From: Sulfitobacter mediterraneus
GTDB lineage: Bacteria > Pseudomonadota > Alphaproteobacteria > Rhodobacterales > Rhodobacteraceae
Direction: 5' to 3'
Length of the DNA stretch: 64,000 nt
Assembly: GCF_016801775.1 (NCBI RefSeq)
Contig: NZ_CP069004.1
Location: forward strand, 3,596,001 to 3,660,000
Shown: positions 54,621 to 63,999 of the stretch, one piece after another
Layout: every line of letters begins with the position of its first letter
Numbering within the stretch: the stretch's first letter is position 1
Position numbers and translations under genes: made by a program
The notes under the pieces: generated by a model
Database searches by the model: none
What the model saw: only the letters and a program-made list of their open reading frames with translations
What the model was told of the DNA's origin: nothing

Positions 54621-55148
54621 TCAAAGCGAGGCCGCCGCGCGGCTGGCTTGATCAAATTGCCCCGACATCGCCCGCAGACTGGCCGCGACCTGGCGCAATT
54701 CCTCGCCGCTGGTGTCCATGCGCCCAAGCCCTTCAAGAAGGCAGGTTTGACGAATGGTGCGGTAGGCCTCGCACAAGTCACTGCCCGCCTTCGAGGTGCG
54801 GTAAAACACTTCCTTGCCGCGTTTGTCCGCCTCCACCAAATCCGATTTCAGCAGCTTGCGCAGCGCATAGTTGACCGTATGGGTGTCTTCGATGTTCAAC
54901 AGGAAACAGATATCGGTCAGCCGCTTTTCCCGGCCCCGATGGTTGGTGTTGTGCAGCACCAGGATTTCCAGTGGCGTGAGGTCCGCATTGCCCGCCGCCG
55001 CCATGCAGCGCGACATCCAGCGGGTGAAGGCGTTATAGGCAATAATCATCCCATATTCGAGTTCGGAGGCTTCCCAGCCCTCACCTTCGGCCAAGTGGCG
55101 GGAGGATACGATGCGCCGTTCAGGCAGTGATTTGGGCGTTTCGGCCAT
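54621..55148 (-). CDS. MarR-like winged-helix DNA-binding protein
   Basis: 175 residues. An N-terminal helix, then a winged-helix core: L-T-P-L-E-I-L-V-L-H-N, recognition region I-E-D-T-H-T-V-N-Y-A-L-R-K-L-L, and wing Y-R-T-S-K-A-G. MarR-type dimer architecture with a longer C-terminal helix. Its target is unknown; no efflux or degradation gene lies beside it, and it converges on gap. Confidence 0.82.
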   Translation of the reverse strand: MAETPKSLPERRIVSSRHLAEGEGWEASELEYGMIIAYNAFTRWMSRCMAAAGNADLTPLEILVLHNTNHRGREKRLTDICFLLNIEDTHTVNYALRKLLKSDLVEADKRGKEVFYRTSKAGSDLCEAYRTIRQTCLLEGLGRMDTSGEELRQVAASLRAMSGQFDQASRAAASL

Positions 55149-55371
55149 GGATAAGTCCTCAAGAAATGCCGATTTACGTTAACATTTTACCAATGTTTTG
55201 CAAGCAAGAGAGGGGCCAATGGCCCGAAAATCAGGCGCTCTTATGCTGTACTGCACATGCCGGGGCGCCGACTCGCGTCGGTTGAGCGACGTCCCGAAAT
55301 TTCCCACTTCCCAGAGCGCGTTGAATCTGTTAACTTTTCCTTAATAAAAAGACTGAGGCAGGTGGACAGCA

Positions 55372-56445
55372 ATGAGAACGGGCTTTCGAGGCACGTTTGT
55401 CATAAGCTGGTCGCAAACAGAAATTGACGGCCTTGAGGCCGCGCCGGTGCAATCCCTGACAGTGGGGGCCGCATGGGCATGGCGCGGGGACGCCATCCGG
55501 GTGGATGGGCCAAGCGATGTTTTGCGGCTGGACCAGGCAGACGGGGCAGAAAATCTCCGGAAACGCGCGGCACGGATGGTGCACCGCCTTGTGGGCGCGG
55601 CCCTTGACCGTGAGCCATCCCAGATCCGCAAGCCGGAACGGGACGGCAATGAACCCCCATTGATGGACAACAGCTTTGTCATCACTGATGGCGGCAAAAG
55701 CTATACCGTGACCCTGATCGAGGTGGGCCGCGGCAGCCAGCCTTTGTTGATGTTTCTTGATGAAATTCCGCCGCGTGATTGCGAGCTTTGGATCGTGCAT
55801 CACACGCTCAGCGCAGCGCCCACAGGTGATGCCGCCTCAGGTGATGGCGGTGTGATCTGTTTCACCCCCGGCACGATGATCCGCACGCCGGGTGGCCTGA
55901 CCCGGATCGAAGACCTGCAAGAGGGCGACGCGGTCCAGACCAAGGACAACGGTGCCCAGCAGATCCGCTGGATCGGCAGCCGCCGCATGTCCGGCGCCCG
56001 GCTGTTTGCCATGCCAAAGCTGCGCCCGGTGCGGATTTCCGCAGGGCTTCTGGGGGCCGGTATCCCAGACGAAGATCTTGTTGTGTCACCGGAGCATCGC
56101 ATCCTGATCAAAGGTGCCGTGGCGCAGGATCTGTTCAATACACCCGAAGTGCTGGTCGCCGCCAAGGATCTGATCAATGGCACCTCGATCAGTGTCGACC
56201 TGAAAATGCGCGAAGTGACCTATATCCATTTGCTGCTGGACCGGCATCAGGTGATGTGGGCCAATGGGGTGGAAACCGAAAGCTTCCATCCGGCCTCTGC
56301 CTCCCTGAATGCCCTTGACGACAGCGACCGGGCGCGGCTTTTGGCGACGCATCCGTCGTTGGAGTTTGATCCGCATACCTATGGTAGCTTTGCCCGTCGG
56401 CATCTGTCAGGGTCCGAGGCGGCAATCCTGAACCACGCGGCCTGA
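55372..56445 (+). CDS. Hint-domain (Hedgehog/intein-type) protein
   Basis: 357 residues. About residues 160-315 form a Hint_2 domain: C163 opens the splicing-like block I-C-F-T-P-G-T-M-I-R-T-P-G-G, followed by I-E-D-L-Q-E-G-D, V-S-P-E-H-R-I-L-I, and H-Q-V-M-W-A-N-G-V-E-T-E-S-F. The first 100 residues carry no recognised domain and no signal peptide. Rhodobacterales encode many such free-standing Hint proteins, whose target and cleavage activity are unknown. A 223-nt divergent gap lies upstream; two palindromes follow. Confidence 0.85.
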   Translation: MRTGFRGTFVISWSQTEIDGLEAAPVQSLTVGAAWAWRGDAIRVDGPSDVLRLDQADGAENLRKRAARMVHRLVGAALDREPSQIRKPERDGNEPPLMDNSFVITDGGKSYTVTLIEVGRGSQPLLMFLDEIPPRDCELWIVHHTLSAAPTGDAASGDGGVICFTPGTMIRTPGGLTRIEDLQEGDAVQTKDNGAQQIRWIGSRRMSGARLFAMPKLRPVRISAGLLGAGIPDEDLVVSPEHRILIKGAVAQDLFNTPEVLVAAKDLINGTSISVDLKMREVTYIHLLLDRHQVMWANGVETESFHPASASLNALDDSDRARLLATHPSLEFDPHTYGSFARRHLSGSEAAILNHAA

Positions 56446-56452
56446 CCAGAGA

Positions 56453-56495
56453 CGAATTTTTCAAAAATTCGGACCGGAAATTTTGAAAATTTCCG
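56453..56495. repeat. pair of AT-cored palindromes
   Basis: 56453-56471 has 9-bp arms around a single C (CGAATTTTT on the left), and 56475-56495 has 10-bp arms around a single G (CGGAAATTTT on the left). They lie between the convergent Hint-domain and tlpA-like genes and are built like those at 34998-35118. Confidence 0.83.
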
Positions 56496-56501
56496 CCGCC
56501 C

Positions 56502-57071
56502 TTAGCTGCTCGCAGCGCTGTCGATCAGCGCCTTGATGATCGCCTTGGCACTGTCGCTGTCCCAGGTGGCATCGCCGCGCAGACGTGCAATTTCGCGGCC
56601 CTCAGGGTCCAAAATCACGGTAATCGGCAGGCCAAACACCGCCATCTGGCTGGCCAGCGCCTGTTTCGGATCTTGGTGCCGGGGCAAGGCATCCACGCCG
56701 GCCTCTTTGAAAAACCGTTTGATACCTTCGGGAGAATTGCGGCCCGCCGCGATGGTCAGCACCTCGAAATGCTCACCGCCAAATTCTTTTTGCAGCGCAT
56801 TGATCTGCGGCATTTCCTTGCGGCATGGGGCGCACCATGTGGCCCAGAAGTTCAACAGGATATACTTGCCGCGGTAATCCTCAAGCGTGGCTTTGCCGCC
56901 GCCGTCCTCCAGATCGAAGGCCGCGCCAGAGGTCGCCTTGGGCGCGTCATGAACCACCAGCTTTTTCATGTCGCCCTCCCGCAAAGGGACAATGTCGGGG
57001 CCAGCGGCGAAGGCAACATTTGCACCTGCCATAAGGGCCGTATACATGACAGCCAGCGCGAATTTTTTCAT
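56502..57071 (-). CDS. TlpA-family thiol-disulfide reductase
   Basis: 189 residues. N-terminal signal sequence of about 22 residues (A-N-V-A-F-A-A), then a thioredoxin fold with [16 protein letters not shown] and cis-Pro F-G-L-P-I-T-V. It should reduce periplasmic disulfides, for example in cytochrome c maturation. GGAGGGACAG precedes the ATG at 57071; the longer frame upstream is a shadow of argH. Divergent from argH across 22 nt. Confidence 0.88.
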   Translation of the reverse strand: MKKFALAVMYTALMAGANVAFAAGPDIVPLREGDMKKLVVHDAPKATSGAAFDLEDGGGKATLEDYRGKYILLNFWATWCAPCRKEMPQINALQKEFGGEHFEVLTIAAGRNSPEGIKRFFKEAGVDALPRHQDPKQALASQMAVFGLPITVILDPEGREIARLRGDATWDSDSAKAIIKALIDSAASS

Positions 57072-57093
57072 CTGTCCCTCCGAGGGTTTATCA

Positions 57094-58485
57094 ATGACTG
57101 ACACGAAATCGAACAAGATGTGGGGCGGCCGCTTTGCCGCTGGTCCGGACGCGATCATGGAGGCGATCAACGCCTCGATCGGGTTTGACAAGCGGATGGC
57201 GGCGCAGGACATTGCCGGATCGCGTGCCCATGCCGCCATGTTGGCCGCCACAGGCATTCTGAGTGATAGCGATGCCGAAGCCATTCGGGAAGGCTTGCTC
57301 ACGATCTTGTCAGAAATCGAAGAAGGCCGTTTTGAGTTTTCAACGGCGCTGGAAGACATCCACATGAATGTCGAGGCACGTCTCAAGGAGGTGATCGGCG
57401 AACCTGCGGGCCGTCTGCACACCGGGCGCAGCCGCAATGATCAGGTGGCGACTGATTTCAAGCTTTGGACCCGTGACCAGTTTGATGCCTTTGAGGGCGG
57501 GCTGCTGGCCCTGATCGATGCGCTGTTGGGCCAGGCCGAGGCGGGCGCCGATTGGGTGATGCCCGGATTCACCCATCTGCAAACCGCACAGCCGGTGACA
57601 TGGGGCCATCACATGATGGCCTATGTCGAGATGTTTGGCCGTGACCTGAGCCGCGTGCGCGATGCCCGTGCGCGGATGAACGAAAGCCCGCTGGGCGCGG
57701 CGGCGCTGGCGGGCACCTCCTTTCCCATCGACCGTGAGATGACCGCGCAGGCGCTTGGCTTTGACCGGCCCTCGGCCAATTCGCTGGACGCGGTGAGCGA
57801 TCGCGACTTTGCGCTGGAATTCCTGTCATGTGCCAGCATCTGCGCCATGCACCTGAGCCGTTTTGCCGAAGAGCTGGTGATCTGGTCCTCTGCGCAGTTC
57901 CGCTTTGTGGCACTGTCGGACCGGTTCTCGACCGGATCCTCGATCATGCCGCAGAAAAAGAACCCCGATGCGGCGGAACTGATCCGCGCCAAGGTGGGCC
58001 GGATCTTTGGTGCGAACACCGCGCTGATGATGGTGATGAAGGGGCTGCCGCTGACCTATTCCAAGGACATGCAGGAAGACAAGGAACAGGTGTTTGACGC
58101 CGCTGACAACCTGATGCTGGCATTGGCCGCGATGGAAGGCATGGTGCGCGACATGAATGGCCAGCGCGAAAACCTCGCCGCCGCCGCGGGCAGCGGCTTC
58201 TCTACTGCAACCGATCTGGCCGACTGGCTGGTGCGGGTGCTGGGTCTGCCATTCCGCGATGCGCACCACATCACCGGATCGCTGGTCGCCATGGCCGAAA
58301 GCCAGGGCTGCGACCTGCCGGATCTGACGCTGGAGCAGATGCAAAGCGTCCATGAGCAGATCAGCGCAGATGTTTTTGATGTGCTGGGTGTGGAAAATTC
58401 GGTGAACTCGCGTATGTCTTATGGTGGCACCGCGCCCGCGCAGGTGCGGATGCAGATCAAACGCTGGAAGGACATCCTGTCATGA
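57094..58485 (+). CDS. argH: argininosuccinate lyase
   Basis: 463 residues of the fumarase/aspartase superfamily: M-W-G-G-R-F start, [17 protein letters not shown], and signature [11 protein letters not shown]. It splits argininosuccinate into arginine and fumarate. The start ATG 57094 has GAGGG upstream. Overlaps the next gene by four bases. Confidence 0.95.
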   Translation: MTDTKSNKMWGGRFAAGPDAIMEAINASIGFDKRMAAQDIAGSRAHAAMLAATGILSDSDAEAIREGLLTILSEIEEGRFEFSTALEDIHMNVEARLKEVIGEPAGRLHTGRSRNDQVATDFKLWTRDQFDAFEGGLLALIDALLGQAEAGADWVMPGFTHLQTAQPVTWGHHMMAYVEMFGRDLSRVRDARARMNESPLGAAALAGTSFPIDREMTAQALGFDRPSANSLDAVSDRDFALEFLSCASICAMHLSRFAEELVIWSSAQFRFVALSDRFSTGSSIMPQKKNPDAAELIRAKVGRIFGANTALMMVMKGLPLTYSKDMQEDKEQVFDAADNLMLALAAMEGMVRDMNGQRENLAAAAGSGFSTATDLADWLVRVLGLPFRDAHHITGSLVAMAESQGCDLPDLTLEQMQSVHEQISADVFDVLGVENSVNSRMSYGGTAPAQVRMQIKRWKDILS

Positions 58486-58658
58486 AACGGCTCATCGGAC
58501 TGTTGGCACTGACCGCGCTTGCAAGCTGCGGCGCGGATGGTGAACCGGTCCGGCCTGCCTCCAATATGACAAACCCGAATGCTGGTGGCACGGTATTTGC
58601 ATCGCTGGCCGGTGTCGAACCCATCAGCCTGCCTGCCCCATCGGGGCGGATGACATGA
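58482..58658 (+). CDS. small lipoprotein, candidate LptM
   Basis: 58 residues. Lipobox L-A-L-T-A-L-A-S-C followed by G-A-D-G-E-P-V-R-P, which fits the short C-G-x-x-G-x-P-x-x-P pattern after the lipidated Cys in LptM (YifL). It overlaps argH by four bases and lies in the argH-lptM-lysA position known in other alphaproteobacteria. In E. coli LptM helps LptD mature its disulfides in LPS export. The rest of the sequence is divergent, so this is a positional and motif-based proposal. Confidence 0.7.
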   Translation: MKRLIGLLALTALASCGADGEPVRPASNMTNPNAGGTVFASLAGVEPISLPAPSGRMT

Positions 58659-58828
58659 TCCGCCATACCGCCCTTGTGGGCATGCTGACCTTGCTGGTCG
58701 CCTGCGGTCCGCCTGATCCCAAGGATGACCGGGCCGGATATGCCGACACCCGCCAAAAACCGACAAACACGACACCGGGCATTCATGTGAGCGGCCATGT
58801 GAACGTCGGTGTGGTCAAGACCTTCTGA
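58655..58828 (+). CDS. small lipoprotein of unknown function
   Basis: 57 residues, lipobox T-L-L-V-A-C followed by G-P-P-D-P-K-D-D-R. Its ATG overlaps the stop of the preceding lipoprotein gene by four bases and its stop is one base before the next ATG. The tail is V-S-G-H-V-N-V-G-V-V. No family recognised; could be the diverged duplicate of its neighbour. Confidence 0.65.
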   Translation: MIRHTALVGMLTLLVACGPPDPKDDRAGYADTRQKPTNTTPGIHVSGHVNVGVVKTF

Positions 58829-58829
58829 G

Positions 58830-59147
58830 ATGTCCATGCTGCGCCTCATCTATCTGGCCTTGGCGGTCTGGGGTGCGGTGCATCCGATGTATTACTTCCT
58901 GCGCTGGTTCGGGCAGAACGGTTTTGACCTCGCGGCGATGATTGACGCCTGGCACGCCAATGCCGCCAGCAGCGGGCTGGTGTGGGATCTGACCATAGCC
59001 GCCATCGCCCTGACGGTCTGGATCATCGCCGAAGTCGCCGTGCGGCGAAACTGGACCGCGCTGATTGCCATTCCCGCAACCTTCTGTATTGGAGTAAGCT
59101 GTGGTCTGCCGCTTTATCTGTTTCTGCGGTCAGCACCCATCAAATAG
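58830..59147 (+). CDS. DUF2834 membrane protein
   Basis: 105 residues with three hydrophobic helices (about 5-25, 45-68, 78-98) and the DUF2834 strings P-M-Y-Y-F-L-R-W-F and W-D-L-T-I-A-A-I-A. The function is unknown. The start follows the previous stop by one base, so it is co-transcribed with argH and both lipoproteins. Confidence 0.8.
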   Translation: MSMLRLIYLALAVWGAVHPMYYFLRWFGQNGFDLAAMIDAWHANAASSGLVWDLTIAAIALTVWIIAEVAVRRNWTALIAIPATFCIGVSCGLPLYLFLRSAPIK

Positions 59148-59163
59148 CCGGGGAGCCTCCGGC

Positions 59164-59185
59164 GGGAATATTTAGGGCCAGAAAG
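59164..59185 (+). repeat. gene-end module core TTTAGGGCCA (copy C)
   Basis: GGGAATATTTAGGGCCAG and then AAAG, 16 nt after the DUF2834 stop and overlapping the ribosome site of lysA. GC-rich bases upstream (59147-59163) give an imperfect hairpin. Nearly identical to the core at 38788. Confidence 0.7.
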
Positions 59186-59188
59186 AAC

Positions 59189-60454
59189 ATGGATCACTTT
59201 CTTTATCGTGACGGCACGCTTTACGCGGAAGATGTGCCTATCTCAGAGATCGCAGCGGCGGTCGGCACCCCCTTTTATGTCTATTCAACAGCAACGTTGC
59301 AGCGGCATTTCCGTCTGTTTGACGAGGCGCTGGAAGGGACGGAGCATCTGGTCTGCTATGCGATGAAGGCCAATTCCAATCAGGCGGTTCTTAAGACCCT
59401 GGCGCAGGCCGGGGCGGGCATGGATGTGGTGTCAGGCGGTGAATACCGCCGCGCGCGGGCCGCGGGCGTACCGGGCGACAAGATCGTGTTCTCCGGCGTC
59501 GGCAAGACCCGCGAGGAGATCAAGCTGGCCCTCACGGGGGGCATTCGCCAGTTCAACGTGGAAAGCGAGCCGGAGATGGCTGTGCTGAGCACCGTTGCAG
59601 AAGAGTTGGGCGTCACCGCCCCGATCACAATCCGGGTCAACCCCGATGTGGACGCCAAAACCCATGCCAAGATTGCCACCGGCAAATCCGAGAACAAGTT
59701 CGGCATTCCGATTGCCCGCGCGCGCGCGGTCTACGCCATGGCCGCCGCCCTGCCGGGGTTGGAAATTGTCGGCATAGACGTCCATATCGGCAGCCAGCTG
59801 ACCGAACTTGCGCCTTATGAACAGGCCTATCTGAAGGTTGCGGAACTGACCGAGGCCTTGCGGGAAGATGGCCACACCATCCGGCGGCTGGATCTGGGCG
59901 GCGGCCTTGGCATTCCTTATGAACGCAGCAATGCCGATCCGCCTTTGCCGTCCGACTATGGCGCGATGGTCAAGCGGGTGCTGGGCCATCTGGGCTGCGA
60001 GATCGAGATCGAGCCTGGGCGTTTGATTGCCGGCAACGCGGGGCTGATGGTCAGCGAGGTGATCTATGTGAAATCCGGCGAAGGCCGCGATTTTCTGATC
60101 ATTGACGGGGCGATGAACGATCTGATCCGCCCGGCGATGTACGAAGCCTATCACGACATCGTGCCGGTTATTGAACCTGCTGTCGGGATTGAGCCGCAGC
60201 CGATTGATATTGTCGGGCCGGTTTGCGAATCTGGCGACACATTTGCCAAACAAAGATTGATGCCGCCCCTGGAGGCGGGGGATCTTGTCGCCTTCCGCAG
60301 TGCCGGTGCCTACGGCGCGGTGATGGCCAGCGAATACAATTCGCGCCCCATGATCCCCGAAGTTCTGGTCCATGGCGATCAATTCGCGGTTATCCGCGCA
60401 CGGCCGACCTTTGACGAAATGATAAATCGCGATACCATCCCTGAATGGCTTTGA
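59189..60454 (+). CDS. lysA: diaminopimelate decarboxylase
   Basis: 421 residues. Fold type III PLP enzyme: Y-A-M-K-A-N-S-N with the Schiff-base Lys, V-D-V-H-I-G-S-Q, L-D-L-G-G-G-L-G-I-P-Y, E-P-G-R and C-E-S-G-D-T-F active-site Cys region. It makes lysine from meso-diaminopimelate. ATG 59189, preceded by AGAAAG. Followed after 38 nt by the TIGR02302 gene. Confidence 0.95.
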   Translation: MDHFLYRDGTLYAEDVPISEIAAAVGTPFYVYSTATLQRHFRLFDEALEGTEHLVCYAMKANSNQAVLKTLAQAGAGMDVVSGGEYRRARAAGVPGDKIVFSGVGKTREEIKLALTGGIRQFNVESEPEMAVLSTVAEELGVTAPITIRVNPDVDAKTHAKIATGKSENKFGIPIARARAVYAMAAALPGLEIVGIDVHIGSQLTELAPYEQAYLKVAELTEALREDGHTIRRLDLGGGLGIPYERSNADPPLPSDYGAMVKRVLGHLGCEIEIEPGRLIAGNAGLMVSEVIYVKSGEGRDFLIIDGAMNDLIRPAMYEAYHDIVPVIEPAVGIEPQPIDIVGPVCESGDTFAKQRLMPPLEAGDLVAFRSAGAYGAVMASEYNSRPMIPEVLVHGDQFAVIRARPTFDEMINRDTIPEWL

Positions 60455-60492
60455 CGGCATCTTGCTGACACGGCCTTTTGGAAAGGTTTGTC

Positions 60493-63126
60493 ATGGCCAC
60501 ATTCACCCCCAATGAACAACGCCGGGCGCTGGCGCGTCTGCGCTGGCCCTTGCGCCTGACACGGGCGGGGATGGTGGCAGAGGTTTTGCTGCGCCGGTTC
60601 TGGCCACTGATCAGCATTGTTCTGCTGGGTCTGGCCGCGTTGATGCTGGGATTGCACGACATTGCACCTGTGGAACTGGTTTGGGGCGTTGGCGCCGCAC
60701 TGGTGGTTGCGGGGCTTGGAGCTTTGCTGCGCGGGGTCTGGGGGCTGCGCTTCCCGACTGCGGCAGATGCCATGGCACGGCTGGATCAAAGCCTGCCGGG
60801 CCGGCCCATTCAGGCGATGCTGGATGATGCGGCCATCGGTACACAGGACGATGCGGCGATGGCGCTGTGGCGGGCACACAAGGCCCGGATGGCGGCCCGC
60901 ACCGAAGCGGCCAAACCCGTGCCAGCGGACCTGCGGATCGCATCGCGTGATCCATATGCGCTGCGCTATGCCGCGCTTCTGGCATTTGTGGTGGCACTGG
61001 TGTTCGGCTCGTTCCTGCGGGTCGCGTCGGTTGCGGATATGGCGCCGGGCGGGGGTGATCTGGCGGGTGGCCCGGTCTGGGAAGGCTGGGCAGAGCCGCC
61101 GCGCTATACCGGCAAGCCGACGCTCTACCTCAATGATCTGGACGCCGGGGCGCTGGAATTGCCGATGGGCACGCTGATCACATTGCGCCTTTACGGCGAT
61201 GTGGGGGCATTGCAGGTTGCCGAAACGGTCTCGGGCCGCTTGGCCCCTGACGGACCACAACAAGACGTCGCAACGCAAGTTGCACAGGATTTCACGGTTT
61301 TGCAGGAGGGCGAGATTGTCATCGACGGCCCCGGCGGGCGCAGTTGGCAAGTGGCTATGCGCCCAGACAGCGCACCGGAGGTGGAGGTGATCGGCGATCC
61401 GCAAGTGTCGGCACTGGGCGAGATGCGTTTGCCTTTTGCCGCGCAGGATGATTATAGCGTCGAGGCGGGCGAGGCGCGCATTGTCCTTGATCTGGCCGCT
61501 GTGGACCGGCGCTATGGTCTGGCGGCCAATCCCGACCCGCGCCCCGAGATGATCGTGCCCTTGCCAACGCCCATTTCCGGCAATCGGGCGCAGTTCGAAG
61601 AAAACCTGATCGACAACTTTTCCAAGCACCCCTGGGCCAATCTGCCCGTCAAGATGACTCTCAGCGTTCTGGACGCGGCCGAGCAATCGGGACAAACCGT
61701 GCCACAGGACATGATCCTGCCCGGGCGGCGGTTCTTTGCCCCGGCAGCGGCAGCGGTGATCGAGATGCGGCGTGATCTGCTGTGGTCGAAATCCAACGGA
61801 CCGCGCATTGCGCAGGTGCTGCGGGCGGTGTCCTACCGACCCAATGACGTGTTCCGCACCGAGGTCTCTGCATTGCGGCTCCGCCGGGTGGTCCGGCAGT
61901 TGGAGGTGCATGCCAGCTATGGTCTGTCGGACGAGGTGCAAAGCGAGATTGCCGAGGATCTCTGGGGCTTGGCGCTTGAGCTGGAGGAGGGCGTTTTGGC
62001 CGATGCGCTGGACCGGATGCGGCGGGCGCAGGACCGGTTGAACGAGGCGATGAAAAACGGCGCCTCTGACGAAGAAATCGCCGAGTTGATGGACGAGCTG
62101 CGCCGCGCGACCGAAGATTATCTGCAGCAATTGCAGCGCCAACAGGCGCAGGAGCAAGAGCAGAACGGTCAGGAAGGGCAACAGCAGCAGCAGGGCGAGG
62201 GCATGCAGATGACCCAAGACGACCTGCAAGCCATGATGGACCGCATTCAGGAGCTGATGGAGGAAGGCCGTATGGCCGAAGCTGCCGAAGCCCTCAAAGA
62301 GTTGCAGGAACTGATGGAGAACATGCGTGTCACCGAAGGGCAGCAGGGCCAGCAAGGCCAGACCCCCGGTGAACAGGCCATGGAAGGGCTGGCTGATACG
62401 CTGCGCGAACAGCAAGGGCTCAGCGATCAGGCGTTCCGCGATTTGCAGGAACAGTACAATCCCGGCGCTCAGGCGGGTGAAAGCGATGGCAACGAAGGCC
62501 GCAATGGCGGGCAGGGCCGCGGCCAGAGCCATGAAGGCCAGGGCGGGCGCGGTCAGGGCGAAGGCCAGCAGCAGGGCCAGAATGGCGAGGGCGGCGAAGA
62601 GGGCGCCCCGCGCGAGGGTGATGGCAACGGCGAACGCAGTCTGGCCGAACGCCAGCAGGCGCTGCGCGATGAGTTGCGCCGCCAGCAGGGCCGACTGCCC
62701 GGTGGCGGCACCGAAGAGGGCGAGGCCGCCCGCGAGGCGCTGGACCGTGCGGGCCGTGCGATGGATCAGGCCGAAGAGGCGCTGCGCGATGGCGATCTGG
62801 CCGAGGCCATCGACAATCAGGCGCAAGCCATGGAAGCGCTGCGCGAAAGCATGCGATCACTGGGTGAGGCAATGGCCCAGAACGAGCAAAACCAGCAACC
62901 CGGCCAGGGCGCAACGGAATCGGACCGCCGCGCCGATAACAGAGATCCGCTGGGCCGCGAACAGGCCGGCAACGGCGCCAACAGTTCCGATGGACCGCTG
63001 GCGCAGGGGCCGGATGGTGCGGACCGCGCCCGCCGTTTGCTGGATGAAATCCGCCGCCGCTCCGGCGAGACAGAGCGCCCCGAACTGGAGCGTGACTATC
63101 TCAACCGGCTGTTGGAGCGTTTCTAA
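60493..63126 (+). CDS. TIGR02302 / DUF4175 family membrane protein
   Basis: 877 residues. Two N-terminal helices (about 35-55 and 60-80) and one near 160 lead to a periplasmic beta-rich region. A helical part follows, then a long low-complexity Q/G/E-rich stretch (about residues 545-720) and a charged C-terminal coil. This is the DUF4175 layout found next to lysA in alphaproteobacteria. Function unknown; size and location suggest an envelope role. ATG 60493 starts M-A-T-F-T-P-N. Confidence 0.88.
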   Translation: MATFTPNEQRRALARLRWPLRLTRAGMVAEVLLRRFWPLISIVLLGLAALMLGLHDIAPVELVWGVGAALVVAGLGALLRGVWGLRFPTAADAMARLDQSLPGRPIQAMLDDAAIGTQDDAAMALWRAHKARMAARTEAAKPVPADLRIASRDPYALRYAALLAFVVALVFGSFLRVASVADMAPGGGDLAGGPVWEGWAEPPRYTGKPTLYLNDLDAGALELPMGTLITLRLYGDVGALQVAETVSGRLAPDGPQQDVATQVAQDFTVLQEGEIVIDGPGGRSWQVAMRPDSAPEVEVIGDPQVSALGEMRLPFAAQDDYSVEAGEARIVLDLAAVDRRYGLAANPDPRPEMIVPLPTPISGNRAQFEENLIDNFSKHPWANLPVKMTLSVLDAAEQSGQTVPQDMILPGRRFFAPAAAAVIEMRRDLLWSKSNGPRIAQVLRAVSYRPNDVFRTEVSALRLRRVVRQLEVHASYGLSDEVQSEIAEDLWGLALELEEGVLADALDRMRRAQDRLNEAMKNGASDEEIAELMDELRRATEDYLQQLQRQQAQEQEQNGQEGQQQQQGEGMQMTQDDLQAMMDRIQELMEEGRMAEAAEALKELQELMENMRVTEGQQGQQGQTPGEQAMEGLADTLREQQGLSDQAFRDLQEQYNPGAQAGESDGNEGRNGGQGRGQSHEGQGGRGQGEGQQQGQNGEGGEEGAPREGDGNGERSLAERQQALRDELRRQQGRLPGGGTEEGEAAREALDRAGRAMDQAEEALRDGDLAEAIDNQAQAMEALRESMRSLGEAMAQNEQNQQPGQGATESDRRADNRDPLGREQAGNGANSSDGPLAQGPDGADRARRLLDEIRRRSGETERPELERDYLNRLLERF

Positions 63127-63141
63127 CGCCGAAACAGAAGA

Positions 63142-63999
63142 TCAGGAGGCCGACTGGCTCGCCATTGTGTCGAGCCATGTCAGCAAGCGTTGCAATTGAA
63201 CATCCAGCATCGTCCGTAGGCCGTCCACCCAGGTCACATAGGACGACAGGTAAGGATCGGCTTGTGGCACCTGCTGTGCAATCTGCGGCGCAAAGACATA
63301 GACCAGTGCCATCACGGACACGATCAGGATCATCAGCGAAAATCCACGGCGGAACCCGCGTTTGCGTTTCTTCACCTCTTGCGGTGCATGGCTGCCGTTG
63401 GCATCGCGGCTACCGGCACTGCGGTCACTGTCACTGCGCAGGGTGGAATTGATTTCGTCGATGTCGGGCAACAATTCGCGCCGCGAGGACAAGGCGGCGG
63501 CATTGGCCGCGGCTTCGGACACTGGTTCTGCCTCGCCGCGCATCCGCGCCATCCGGCGCTTGGCCTCAAGCGCACGCTGGTCCTGTGCTGCGGCGGGGGC
63601 ATCATCGTCGTCATAGCTGTGCGGCGGGTGATCCTCTGCGGTATCCAACCCAAGATCGGGCTGGGTTTCGAGGGACTGTGCCTGCCGCGCCTTGCGGGCC
63701 GCATGTTCGGCCTCGGCCTCCTGGCGCAGAATGTCGGCCACGGCCGGATCAAGCTGTCGGCGCTGCGGCTCCTCTACTGGGGGCGGTGGCGGTGGAGGGG
63801 GCGAAACCTCTTCGTCCTCGTCGGGGGCGTTGTCCCCGAGCCCGAGATCGGTTTCATCCTCATCAGCGGGGGCATGGTCGGGGTGATGCTGAAACCAGGT
63901 CTGACCACAATTGGAACATTGCACATCGCGCCCGGCCACCGGGATGACTTCATCCGGCACCTCATACTGCGCGTCGCAATTCGGACAGGTCAGCCTCAT
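63142..63999 (-). CDS. zinc-ribbon single-pass membrane protein
   Basis: 285 residues; the ATG is two bases from the window end so the gene appears complete. An MJ0042-type zinc ribbon opens the protein (Cys5, Cys8, Cys28, Cys31; W-F-Q-H after it). An acidic Asp/Glu and Pro-rich spacer, a basic patch K-K-R-K-R and one transmembrane helix (about 218-238) follow, with a short periplasmic tail. Such proteins are common in alphaproteobacteria, with no assigned role. Confidence 0.83.
   Translation of the reverse strand: MRLTCPNCDAQYEVPDEVIPVAGRDVQCSNCGQTWFQHHPDHAPADEDETDLGLGDNAPDEDEEVSPPPPPPPPVEEPQRRQLDPAVADILRQEAEAEHAARKARQAQSLETQPDLGLDTAEDHPPHSYDDDDAPAAAQDQRALEAKRRMARMRGEAEPVSEAAANAAALSSRRELLPDIDEINSTLRSDSDRSAGSRDANGSHAPQEVKKRKRGFRRGFSLMILIVSVMALVYVFAPQIAQQVPQADPYLSSYVTWVDGLRTMLDVQLQRLLTWLDTMASQSAS

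Noticed and set aside
62150..62650. Tandem DNA repeat or CRISPR-like array in the Gln/Gly-rich part of the TIGR02302 gene
   Set aside because: It is in-frame low-complexity protein coding sequence; repeat units are irregular with no spacers.
59432..62826. Long minus-strand frames opposite lysA and the TIGR02302 gene, including one with many hydrophobic stretches
   Set aside because: The hydrophobic pattern is the complement of the Q/G-rich repeat; no homology, and known genes occupy the plus strand.
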